A stretch of DNA of 5,305 nucleotides from Candidatus Hydrothermarchaeota archaeon (GCA_015521945.1 WANG01000152.1:1-5305), one strand, 5' to 3'. Counted from the stretch's first letter, positions 1 through 5,303 are shown. Made by a program: numbers and translations. The notes: generated by a model not told the origin, from the letters alone.

Positions 1-898
1 CAGCCGCGAGAGCAAGAGCAGCCTCCACCGCGTACACCCGCACCACCAGCTCCCTCTCACCCGCAGGGGCAAGCCGCAGCAGCACCCTGGGCAGGGAGAG
101 GTTGCCCCCCTCGGGCGGGTACAGCTTGCCACCCCTCACCACAGTCGGCCTCTGCCCCTCCTTAGTCATAATCCCCGCGCTCACAAACTTCAGAGCAGCA
201 TCAGCAGCATGAGGCAGGAGCACCAATCCAAGCGCGGGCAGAAGCCCTGAGAAAGCAGCGCTCAGGAAGAGCACCGCCCCCACCGGCAGGGTGCCCACGT
301 CACCAGGAAAAACCCTCGCCGGGTAGAAGTTGTGGGGCAGAAAGCCGAGCATGGCGGAGGCGAGGAGCAGGAGCAGCGCCCCCGCATCATACCTCCCCGA
401 GAGCATCGCGGCGAGCCCGAGGGCTCCAGCGGCGATCACCCCGGTGCCAGCCTCCAGCCCGTTAAACCCAGCCAGCATGTTGGTGAAGTTGCAGGCTGCC
501 ATGAAAAGCAGGGGAGTTAAAGCCACCAGGTACCAGGGGAACCCCGAGGCATGCATGTACACCGCCGCGGGAACCCCCACCAGGGCTGGGTATGCCAGCT
601 TCTCCCACGCCCTCAGGGTGCGCACCCTGTCGGCATACCCGAGGCACGCCATCACCGCCGCCAGAGCGAGGGTCAGGAAGTACCAGGGCTCGGGCTTCGC
701 AAGCGCCCCGTAGATGAGCCCCGCCACCAGGAAGACCCCAATGAAGGCTATCCCCCCCTGCTCCGGCACCTCGGGCTGAGACGGCTTGTGCAGGTCCCTC
801 CCCGAGAAGCCCCGCCTCCTCGCCCAGGAGGCAACCCGCGGGGTGGCAAGAAAAGCTCCCGCAAAGGAAAACAGGAGAAGGAAAAAGAGCACACTCAT
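1..898 (-). CDS. UDP-GlcNAc:polyprenyl (dolichyl)-phosphate GlcNAc-1-phosphate transferase-like protein, 3' end cut by window
   Basis: Integral membrane enzyme of the MraY/WecA/DPAGT1 family, which transfers a sugar-1-phosphate (usually GlcNAc-1-P) from a UDP-sugar to a polyprenyl or dolichyl phosphate, the first step of archaeal N-glycan or surface-polymer synthesis. The frame is open for 299 codons to the window edge, close to the family's usual 300-330. Visible motifs are the cytoplasmic HKPSQPEVPEQGGIAF (residues 37-52), GYAD (87-90), NFTNMLAGFNGLEAG (137-151), FPGDVGTLPVG (197-207) and PHAADAALKF (229-238). Hydrophobic stretches fill the rest, starting with a helix at 3-18. The NMLAGFNGLE form is of the archaeal/eukaryal type rather than MraY. 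The usual Asp-Asp pair after the first loop reads Asp90-Arg91. ATG at 898 directly follows the thioredoxin stop (TAGATG), so translation is probably coupled. The exact sugar and lipid cannot be read from sequence. Confidence 0.9.
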   Translation of the reverse strand, partial: MSVLFFLLLFSFAGAFLATPRVASWARRRGFSGRDLHKPSQPEVPEQGGIAFIGVFLVAGLIYGALAKPEPWYFLTLALAAVMACLGYADRVRTLRAWEKLAYPALVGVPAAVYMHASGFPWYLVALTPLLFMAACNFTNMLAGFNGLEAGTGVIAAGALGLAAMLSGRYDAGALLLLLASAMLGFLPHNFYPARVFPGDVGTLPVGAVLFLSAAFSGLLPALGLVLLPHAADAALKFVSAGIMTKEGQRPTVVRGGKLYPPEGGNLSLPRVLLRLAPAGERELVVRVYAVEAALALAA

Positions 899-1225
899 CT
901 ACTGAAGGTGCATCTTTATCCTGGACGCAAGGTGCTCCTTCGGCACGGCTCCAATGACCTTGTCAGCCACCTTGCCGTCCTTGAAGAGCACCAGGGTGGG
1001 AATGCTCGTTATTCCGAACTTCCTGGCAGTCTCGGGGTTCTCATCCACGTTCAGCTTCGCGAAGGTCACCTGCCCCTCAAAATCCCGCGCCAGCTCCTCA
1101 ATGGTGGGAGCTATCATCTTGCACGGGAAGCACCAGCTCGCCCAGAAGTCCACCAGCAGCACAGGGTGCTCCCTAACGATGTCATCAAAATTCCCGTCGG
1201 TTGCCGTGAGCACTTTGCCAGCCAT
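899..1225 (-). CDS. Thioredoxin with CFPC active site
   Basis: Complete 108-residue thioredoxin, the classical single-domain length. It is a cytoplasmic dithiol-disulfide exchange protein. The landmarks fall at the same numbers as in E. coli Trx: buried Asp26, Trp31-Cys32-Phe33-Pro34-Cys35-Lys36, Lys57, cis-Pro76 in SIPT, Gly84 and Gly92. The usual Gly33 is Phe here, which should alter redox potential or partner choice; that consequence is inference. The ATG at 1225 has an AGGTGAT ribosome site at 1231-1237, seven or so bases upstream. The gene starts 30 bases after the membrane regulator ends and abuts the glycosyl-phosphate transferase downstream without a gap. It therefore probably heads a two-gene transcript from the TATA box at 1261-1268. 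No signal peptide or membrane segment is seen. No thioredoxin reductase lies in the window. Confidence 0.95.
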   Translation of the reverse strand: MAGKVLTATDGNFDDIVREHPVLLVDFWASWCFPCKMIAPTIEELARDFEGQVTFAKLNVDENPETARKFGITSIPTLVLFKDGKVADKVIGAVPKEHLASRIKMHLQ

Positions 1226-1255
1226 TCTGCATCACCTGATGTTACTGCAGGAGGG

Positions 1256-1858
1256 TTAACGTATATACCTTTTCTGAAGAGCCCTGCGCTTCCTGTACCA
1301 CAGGAGCAGGAGCACCACACCCAGGATGAGCAGGAGCCACGCAAGCGCATGCTCAGGAAGCTGCCACGCCGTGTGCTGGGGTGGAGGAGGAGCGCTCAGG
1401 TTGGCACCCTCGGCGCCCCCGTAGCCACCCGCATACGCCTTCATCTCCTGGGATACCCTCGCGGGTGCATACGAAGGCGAGGGGACTTCCGCGGGAGGTG
1501 CCACCTCAGCAGGTGCACGCGGGTAGAGGGTGCGCAGCAGCATGCCAGCCCCTCCCATGAGCGCCAGAACACCGCTGCCAAGAAGCACCAGGAGGCGGTA
1601 CTTCATCTCAGGGTGCAGGATGCCCACCCCCTGCGGGGTGAGCCGGTAGTACACCCACTTCCTCTGCCCCTCCACCCTCTCCACCAGCTCCGCCTCCACC
1701 AGCTTGGCGAGGTGCTCGTGCGCCGCCGACTTGGCGATTCCCAGCTCCCTCGCAATCTCGCTCACCGTCATCGGCCTCCTGTCCAGCATCCTGAGTATCT
1801 CAATCCTGGTCTCCGAGACCAGCGCCTCAAAGGTACGCCTGCTCAGCTTTATTTCCAA
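1256..1858 (-). CDS. Membrane-anchored winged-helix (ArsR-like) transcriptional regulator
   Basis: A 200-residue protein with an N-terminal winged helix and two membrane helices. Residues 9-75 form the DNA-binding domain: ALVSETRIEILRMLD (helix 1), TVSEIARELGIAKSAAHEHLAKLVEAELV (helices 2-4, recognition helix near 41-53) and a wing ending KWVYYRLTPQG. Helix TM1 is about 87-108, then a Pro/Ala-rich loop of about 60 residues, then TM2 about 171-187 and a basic tail. The charge pattern suggests a cytoplasmic DNA-binding domain and an exported loop. I chose TTG at 1858 because GGAGGTG lies five bases before it and because MEIKLSRRTFEAL is a natural start for such regulators; the upstream GTG at 2008 would run 50 codons through the propeller gene. 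It overlaps the propeller stop by 10 bases, so the two are probably coupled. Ligand and target are unknown; self-regulation is a guess. Confidence 0.85.
   Translation of the reverse strand: MEIKLSRRTFEALVSETRIEILRMLDRRPMTVSEIARELGIAKSAAHEHLAKLVEAELVERVEGQRKWVYYRLTPQGVGILHPEMKYRLLVLLGSGVLALMGGAGMLLRTLYPRAPAEVAPPAEVPSPSYAPARVSQEMKAYAGGYGGAEGANLSAPPPPQHTAWQLPEHALAWLLLILGVVLLLLWYRKRRALQKRYIR
1261..1274 (-). promoter_or_regulatory. Probable TATA/BRE promoter for thioredoxin and transferase genes
   Basis: On the minus strand the sequence reads GAAAAGGTATATAC: a purine-rich BRE-like element followed by a TATA box (1261-1268). Counting about 25 bases downstream puts the transcript start near 1239, leaving a short leader that still contains the AGGTGAT ribosome site. 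The box lies within the last codons of the upstream regulator gene (Arg-Tyr-Ile-Arg region), so it could also be chance codon content. The position is predicted only. Confidence 0.5.
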
Positions 1859-3717
1859 TACCACACCTCCGGCTTTCCTGCACCAAGCCCGAGCCTGCCC
1901 GCAACCTTCCAGGTGCGCTCGTCTATCGCCACAACCTCCGTATTTGAGAAAATGTACATGTACTCCCCTATATAGGCTGCCCTCACCGCACCCGTAACTG
2001 GCACCCACCCTAAGGGCACGAGCATGCCCCGGGAGTAGGAGAACAGGTACCCGTATCTCCCGGCTGGAAGGAAGAACACCTGCTTCTCCGCATCCACCAG
2101 GAAGGCGCGGTGGTTTCTCAAAACCTCGCTCCAGCCCTCGGGCAGCAGGTACCGGTCAACCTCCACGGGCTCCTCCGGTCTGGAAACGTCAAACAGGGAG
2201 AGCTTCACCCTGCCGCCCTCCATACCAACCCCGAGAACCGTGCCGTTCCCCAAGGGGTGCAGGTAGGAGGAGTACCCAGGGAGCTCAAGCTCGCCTGCCA
2301 CCGCTGGGCTCTCCGGCTCCGACAGGTCAATCACGTAGAAGGGGTCGGTGCGCCTGAAGGTGACCACGTACCCCAAGTCCCCGGCGAACCTCACCCCGAA
2401 TATCCGCTCCCCCTTCTTGCCCAGGTTGCGCACCTCGCCCGCAGGCTTGAGGCTGCTGGAGTCAAGCACCTTCACCACGTTGTCATCCCCGGTGGTGAGG
2501 GCAACCCTCAGGTACCCGCGGTACTCATCCAGGGAGAACTGGTTGAGGGGTGTGCCCTCAACGGTGGTGCTCGCCTCCACACGGAAGCTTCTCAGGCCGA
2601 GCTTCACTATGCCCGTGTACGCCTTCTCCCGTGGCTCGGGATGCAGGGCAGAGTAGAGCCTCTGCTTCAGCTCAGCCCTCTCCTCATCGCTCAGCTCGGA
2701 CATGTAAGCCTCAAGAATCCTGCGGTACTCCGCAGCCTTCGCCTCCCGGCTTATCCTGTACTCCCTCACCCTCCTCACCTGCTCAGCCAGGTCGGGAGGA
2801 AGCACCTCCTCAAGGCCGGTGAGGTAGCCGCCGTACTCCACCTTCCGGTACGGGTAGGTTATGTACACCGCCTCCCCGGACATGTAAACCACGCTTGAGC
2901 CCGCAGCGCCAGTGAAGCCCGACTTCCTGAGAACCCTGCCGGACTCCGGCTCAATCTCCAGCAGCACGTAGGCGGAGTCGGAGGGGGTGTCCTCTGGATA
3001 GTAGAGGGAGGTGCACTCAACCTCAACCCTCTTCCCGTTCAGGGTGGCGATGAGCATGCTGCAGGGTGTGTAGGGGTTGAGGCGCTTCTCAACCACGGCA
3101 TAAACCCTGTCATCGTACTCCCTCGCGCTCACAAGCCTGCCCGGGAAAACCATCTCCCAGAGCTTTTGCGGCTTCTCGCGCATGCGAACGTCGTAGGCGC
3201 TCACCCTGGTGCCGGAGAAGATCAAAAGGGTGCTTCCGGAGAGCAGCAGCTCCCCGCCCTCAGGCACCCGGGAGAGCACGCTCATGTTCTCAGGAGGAAG
3301 GGCGCCCACCAGCAGGGTACCACCCTTCCACCCGCGGCCGTGGGTACCGGAGAAGTAGAGCACCTCCCCGTCGTTCTTGAGGATATCCGGCTCATCAACT
3401 CCCGCAACCTGAACGTTGGTAACCGAGTACCTGTCTGCGCTCACGGGCTTGCCCGCAGGCTGCGCACGGAGGCTGGAGAGGGGAGGGATGGGAGAAGGTG
3501 GCGTGAGCTCATCAGCCCCGTAACCTACAGCCGTGAACCCGCCCACCAGCGCACGCACTCCCGAATCTGCGGGGTACGAAGAAACCCCGAGAAGGTACTC
3601 CCTGAACTCGGAAGCGTCACTAAAGCGCTTAACGGTGCCAGAGGGCGCCTCCTGCATCACAGTGCACCCAGACCAGAAGATGCCAAGCAGCAGCACGAAA
3701 ACATACAGAGCCTTCAT
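1849..3717 (-). CDS. Secreted beta-propeller domain protein, probable lipoprotein
   Basis: A 622-residue exported protein of the archaeal 'secreted beta-propeller domain' family (Pfam Beta_propel type), function unknown. Residues 2-17 are a short signal sequence and Cys18 in FWSGC could be a lipid attachment site, although Trp at -3 is not the classic lipobox. Family hallmarks are YSVTNVQVAGVDEPDILKNDG (about 97-117; the VQVAGVDEPD core is diagnostic), GAAGSSVVYMSGEAVYITY (about 270-288) and LNQFSLDEYRGYLRVALTTG (about 391-410). A charged helical insert at about 303-362 interrupts the propeller, as in other members. Cys219 and Cys235 could pair outside the cell. The rest is repeated beta-blade sequence to the C-terminal WYWK. 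ATG at 3717 was chosen because GAGGTGGTGG lies just before it and because it starts the signal peptide; the longer frame to 3867 is not protein-like. It is coupled to the membrane regulator, suggesting a sensory or regulated surface role. Confidence 0.9.
   Translation of the reverse strand: MKALYVFVLLLGIFWSGCTVMQEAPSGTVKRFSDASEFREYLLGVSSYPADSGVRALVGGFTAVGYGADELTPPSPIPPLSSLRAQPAGKPVSADRYSVTNVQVAGVDEPDILKNDGEVLYFSGTHGRGWKGGTLLVGALPPENMSVLSRVPEGGELLLSGSTLLIFSGTRVSAYDVRMREKPQKLWEMVFPGRLVSAREYDDRVYAVVEKRLNPYTPCSMLIATLNGKRVEVECTSLYYPEDTPSDSAYVLLEIEPESGRVLRKSGFTGAAGSSVVYMSGEAVYITYPYRKVEYGGYLTGLEEVLPPDLAEQVRRVREYRISREAKAAEYRRILEAYMSELSDEERAELKQRLYSALHPEPREKAYTGIVKLGLRSFRVEASTTVEGTPLNQFSLDEYRGYLRVALTTGDDNVVKVLDSSSLKPAGEVRNLGKKGERIFGVRFAGDLGYVVTFRRTDPFYVIDLSEPESPAVAGELELPGYSSYLHPLGNGTVLGVGMEGGRVKLSLFDVSRPEEPVEVDRYLLPEGWSEVLRNHRAFLVDAEKQVFFLPAGRYGYLFSYSRGMLVPLGWVPVTGAVRAAYIGEYMYIFSNTEVVAIDERTWKVAGRLGLGAGKPEVWYWK
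1864..1870 (-). promoter_or_regulatory. Ribosome binding site that fixes the TTG start of the regulator
   Basis: GGAGGTG on the minus strand, five bases before TTG (1858-1856). It lies inside the final codons of the propeller gene (Glu-Val-Trp), so ribosomes finishing that gene are placed at the regulator start. No ATG is available nearby in this frame. Confidence 0.75.
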
Positions 3718-3719
3718 TT

Positions 3720-3753
3720 CCACCACCTCATTTAAAACCCGGGGAGGTGGTGG
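3720..3753 (-). repeat. Perfect 10-bp inverted repeat between TATA box and start codon
   Basis: Arms CCACCACCTC (3720-3729) and GAGGTGGTGG (3744-3753) as written on the plus strand, with a 14-base spacer. On the gene's own strand the arm nearest the ATG is the ribosome binding site (GAGGTGGTGG then AA-ATG), and the other arm abuts the TATA box. The arm centres are 24 bases apart, a little over two helical turns. It could be an operator. In any RNA that starts further upstream it could instead be a hairpin that hides the ribosome site. A transcript from the local TATA box would start near 3733 and lack the distal arm. Confidence 0.7.
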
Positions 3754-3762
3754 TATATAAAA
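3754..3762 (-). promoter_or_regulatory. TATA box of propeller/regulator unit
   Basis: TTTTATATA on the minus strand, a good archaeal TATA box in an otherwise G+C-rich region. A start about 25 bases downstream falls near 3733, giving a leader of about 15 bases that holds the ribosome site. The bases before it (TTCACGCA) are a weak BRE. The box abuts one arm of the inverted repeat, so a protein bound there would block TBP or polymerase. Confidence 0.7.
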
Positions 3763-3782
3763 TGCGTGAAAATGTTCTGCTT

Positions 3783-4157
3783 TTACCGAACACCCTGCCT
3801 TAATGAGAAGGAATACCTCGCAGGCACCCTGTCGGCTCTGAGGGCACGGTATCCGCACTCGGAGCACCTGAAGCCAGCTACCGTGTGCCTCATGTACAGG
3901 TCCAGAGCCCTGAGGGGCGTGAGCTCACCCCCGCACAGGGGGCAGGCTGAGCCGTGCCTTCCCCTGCGCATGCTCACCCTGATGGAAGCTCTGCCGGAGA
4001 GGGCGAGCACCCTGAGAAGCCGCCTGGAGGAGAAGGAGCACTCCACCTCACCCTTTACCAGCTCCCTGAGCATGCGGAGGGAGGCGACCTCCCGGTGCCT
4101 CTCCAGCACCCGCTGGCATGCCTCAAGCAGCTCACCGTCCCCGCACCTTCTGCTCAA
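3783..4157 (-). CDS. Small zinc-ribbon protein, possibly DNA- or RNA-binding; function unknown
   Basis: A 124-residue basic protein that I do not recognise by name. The N-terminal half (about 8-67) is predicted helical and ends in a short basic strand-like segment (ASIRVSMRRG), which could be a winged helix; this is weak. A zinc ribbon follows: CPLCGGEL (Cys72, Cys75) and CSECGY (Cys98, Cys101), 22 residues between the pairs. The TTG start at 4157 is preceded by GGTGA six bases upstream, and the reading overlaps the end of the Mut7-C gene by 26 bases. A GTG at 4109 would give 108 residues without overlap and cannot be excluded. The overlap and shared zinc-ribbon style suggest one transcript and a linked nucleic-acid role with its neighbour. 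The gene ends 20 bases before the TATA box of the propeller unit, and no clear terminator separates them. Confidence 0.7.
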   Translation of the reverse strand: MSRRCGDGELLEACQRVLERHREVASLRMLRELVKGEVECSFSSRRLLRVLALSGRASIRVSMRRGRHGSACPLCGGELTPLRALDLYMRHTVAGFRCSECGYRALRADRVPARYSFSLRQGVR

Positions 4158-4590
4158 CCCTCCTCACCCTCTCGGCTATGCTGCGCCAGTGGCTGCCCTC
4201 CCAGTACACCCTGCCGCACCCTGGACAGGTGTACACCTCCCCATCCCCGAGGTGCTCCGGCCTCTCCACCTGCTCAGCCTCCACCAGCGGGGTGTTGCAG
4301 ATGGGGCAAAGAGATGCCCCGGAGCTCGCGCGCAGGGTTATGCCAAGCTCACGCACCAGCTGGACAAGCTGCTCCTCTATGTGCTCGCTCTCCACCAGCA
4401 CCACCTCAACACCAGCACCTTTCGCCCTTCCCGCAAGCTCCACGTCCCTGGTCAGGAGTATCCTGCGCTCCTCCCTGCACGCCCTGAGAAGCTCACCATC
4501 GTCCGCCTCCGGCTGGTATGCGGTGTCGTAGCCGCTCAGCCTGAGCCACCTCGCAAGCTTTCCCAGCATGGCATCGCAGGCGAAGCGCAT
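4132..4590 (-). CDS. Mut7-C RNAse domain protein with zinc ribbon
   Basis: Complete 152-residue protein of the Mut7-C family (PIN-like fold fused to a zinc ribbon), named after the C-terminus of nematode Mut-7 and predicted to be an RNase; the archaeal substrate is not known. Motifs seen are FACDAMLGKLARWLRLSGYDT (residues 3-23, acidic Asp6), DDGELL (30-35), ILLTRD (44-49, Asp49) and EEQLVQLVRELGI (72-84). Next come the zinc pairs CPIC (95-98) and CPGC (122-125), closing with GRVYWEGSHW (126-135). All expected acidic and cysteine positions are present. The ATG at 4590 is the natural family start. It has no good ribosome site, and a TATA-like box about 26 bases upstream suggests a leaderless transcript. 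It overlaps the next zinc-ribbon gene by 26 bases. Confidence 0.92.
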   Translation of the reverse strand: MRFACDAMLGKLARWLRLSGYDTAYQPEADDGELLRACREERRILLTRDVELAGRAKGAGVEVVLVESEHIEEQLVQLVRELGITLRASSGASLCPICNTPLVEAEQVERPEHLGDGEVYTCPGCGRVYWEGSHWRSIAERVRRVEQKVRGR

Positions 4591-4612
4591 CCACTATATC
4601 TGAACCTGAGAC

Positions 4613-4627
4613 AAGATAAGCCTTTGC
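4613..4627 (-). promoter_or_regulatory. Possible BRE/TATA promoter giving a leaderless Mut7-C transcript
   Basis: The minus strand reads GCAAAGG (BRE-like) then CTTATCTT (TATA-like). The box centre is about 26 bases from the ATG at 4590, so transcription would start at or one base before the start codon. This fits the lack of a ribosome site there. GATATAGT, immediately before the ATG, is too close to be the TATA box. Confidence 0.4.
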
Positions 4628-4692
4628 ATCCTCGGAGATCTCAGGACGCTATGACTGCTCCTCAGGCCCTGCCCTGGTGTAAAATCCACTGC

Positions 4693-4706
4693 AAAGCCCG
4701 GGCTTT
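4693..4706. repeat. 14-base perfect palindrome
   Basis: AAAGCCCGGGCTTT with no spacer, followed on the plus strand by two further T. Without a loop it makes a poor RNA hairpin (the stem would shrink to about five pairs), so a terminator call is weak. It could be a protein-binding site. Confidence 0.4.
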
Positions 4707-4846
4707 TTCTGGCTGGTATGCGCCTATGGGCAGATATCCGCAGGGTGAGCTGGTGAGGTTGTGCTTTACAGCCTGAGGATTGTGTGATTCCTGAATATGA
4801 AGGTGTGAGGCACACGACGATGGCTGCTTTGCTTACTCCTGTGCCC

Positions 4847-4870
4847 TACAGCGAAGAGCTGAACGCTGTA
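4847..4870. repeat. 7-bp inverted repeat with 10-base loop
   Basis: Arms TACAGCG and CGCTGTA surround a 10-base loop, lying 18 bases after the stop codon of the small membrane protein gene in its direction of transcription. No T-run follows on either strand, so it is not a typical terminator. It might be an RNA 3'-end structure or a remnant of a mobile-element end. Confidence 0.4.
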
Positions 4871-4887
4871 AGCCGATAGACATAATT

Positions 4888-5211
4888 TCATGAGCTAATG
4901 AAAATGGCGTAGAATACTATAATACTAGAAATAAACACTGAAATTATGGCAAATATTGCTAAAATTTTTGTTTCACGAGATTCTTCCAAACGTTCATTGA
5001 TTAATTTTTGATTTTTTGAATATAAATAAATCCAGTACAGAGACACGCCAGCAAATGTAAGCATGATGATGTATAACCTTATTTGCGAGTAAGAAACCAC
5101 TTTGAATAGGTTTAATACTACTAAACCTGTAAATATCCAGATGGTAAGCAGACAGACAAGCAGCAATGTCCTTATATCAAAAACCTTATCCTTAAAATGC
5201 GAGAGTTTCAC
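4888..5211 (-). CDS. Small three-helix membrane protein, unknown function, AT-rich
   Basis: A 107-residue hydrophobic protein that I do not recognise. Predicted membrane helices are at about 15-37, 44-64 and 84-105. Between the second and third lies a charged, probably helical stretch with KNQKLINERLEESRETK at about 66-82. The first 14 residues are polar with several Lys. The GTG start at 5211 follows a perfect GGAGGTGAT ribosome site (5218-5226) by six bases. The same frame stays open upstream to the window edge, so a longer protein is possible. By hand count 4921-5211 is about 31% G+C while both flanks are near 60%, and codons are A/T-ending, unlike all other genes here. This suggests recent acquisition, or a gene under different codon pressure. 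The GTGA junction with an upstream frame suggests cotranscription. Confidence 0.7.
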   Translation of the reverse strand: MKLSHFKDKVFDIRTLLLVCLLTIWIFTGLVVLNLFKVVSYSQIRLYIIMLTFAGVSLYWIYLYSKNQKLINERLEESRETKILAIFAIISVFISSIIVFYAIFISS

Positions 5212-5303
5212 CTCACCATCACCTCCCGTGGCATTACCGCAGCCGCTCCATGTGTTGTCTGTGGTGCTACTATCAACGCCGCCAAAGATGCACCGAAAGC
5301 TGC
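5208..5303 (-). CDS. Possible C-terminal end of an unidentified upstream gene
   Basis: A minus-strand frame is open from the window edge for 31 codons, Ala/Val-rich, ending in PREVMVR with TGA at 5210-5208. That stop shares bases with the GTG start of the next gene (GTGA), a common archaeal junction. A second minus-strand frame is also open here, the one continuing into the membrane protein, and 90 bases are too few to decide. No family can be named. Confidence 0.3.
   Translation of the reverse strand, partial: AAFGASLAALIVAPQTTHGAAAVMPREVMVR
5218..5226 (-). promoter_or_regulatory. Ribosome binding site deciding the GTG start of the membrane protein
   Basis: GGAGGTGAT on the minus strand is fully complementary to the usual archaeal 16S rRNA 3' end (AUCACCUCC) and lies six bases before GTG (5211-5209). 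It favours initiation there over read-through from an upstream start in the same frame. Confidence 0.65.

Larger units (their letters stand above)
4591..4887. other. Intergenic stretch without a convincing gene
   Basis: This 297-base gap between the small membrane protein and the Mut7-C gene is mostly 48-60% G+C by hand count of sampled blocks. I see no tRNA, CRISPR repeat or strong terminator. It holds the Mut7-C promoter candidate at its low end, a 14-base palindrome and a 7-bp hairpin. It also has a 40-codon plus-strand open frame (4757-4876) with protein-like composition but no good start. A 73-codon minus-strand frame (4594-4815) has low-complexity, Ser/Arg/Pro-rich content typical of noncoding sequence. 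Confidence 0.6.

Noticed and set aside
551..1975. Long plus-strand open frame (474 codons)
   Set aside because: It runs opposite to thioredoxin and the membrane regulator. Its product is Arg/His/Pro-rich, as expected for antisense frames in G+C-rich DNA.
1967..1976. CCTATATAGG as an internal promoter for the regulator
   Set aside because: It lies in propeller codons (Tyr-Ile-Gly), would give a leader of nearly 90 bases, and has no purine-rich BRE; overlap coupling explains regulator expression better.
1859..2008. Upstream GTG extension of the regulator
   Set aside because: It would add 50 codons inside the propeller gene with unnatural composition (Cys/Gly/Arg-rich). The TTG at 1858 has a strong ribosome site.
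2809..2811. Charged helical insert of the propeller protein as a novel domain
   Set aside because: As far as I recall, other members of this propeller family carry a similar helical segment, so it is a family feature rather than a fusion.
2110..2898. Plus-strand open frame of 262 codons
   Set aside because: It lies wholly antisense to the propeller gene and has no recognisable domain.
3718..3867. Upstream extension of the propeller gene
   Set aside because: It would cross the TATA box and the end of the zinc-ribbon gene and would bury the signal peptide inside the protein.
4693..4708. Palindrome plus T-run as an intrinsic terminator
   Set aside because: It has no loop, a stem of only about five pairs once folded, and a T-run on the plus strand, where no gene is supported.
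3766..4776. Plus-strand open frame of 336 codons
   Set aside because: It is antisense to the Mut7-C and zinc-ribbon genes, whose motifs are clear on the minus strand.
4594..4815. 73-codon minus-strand frame
   Set aside because: Ser/Arg/Pro-rich content, no recognisable motif, no good ribosome site, and it covers the Mut7-C promoter candidate.
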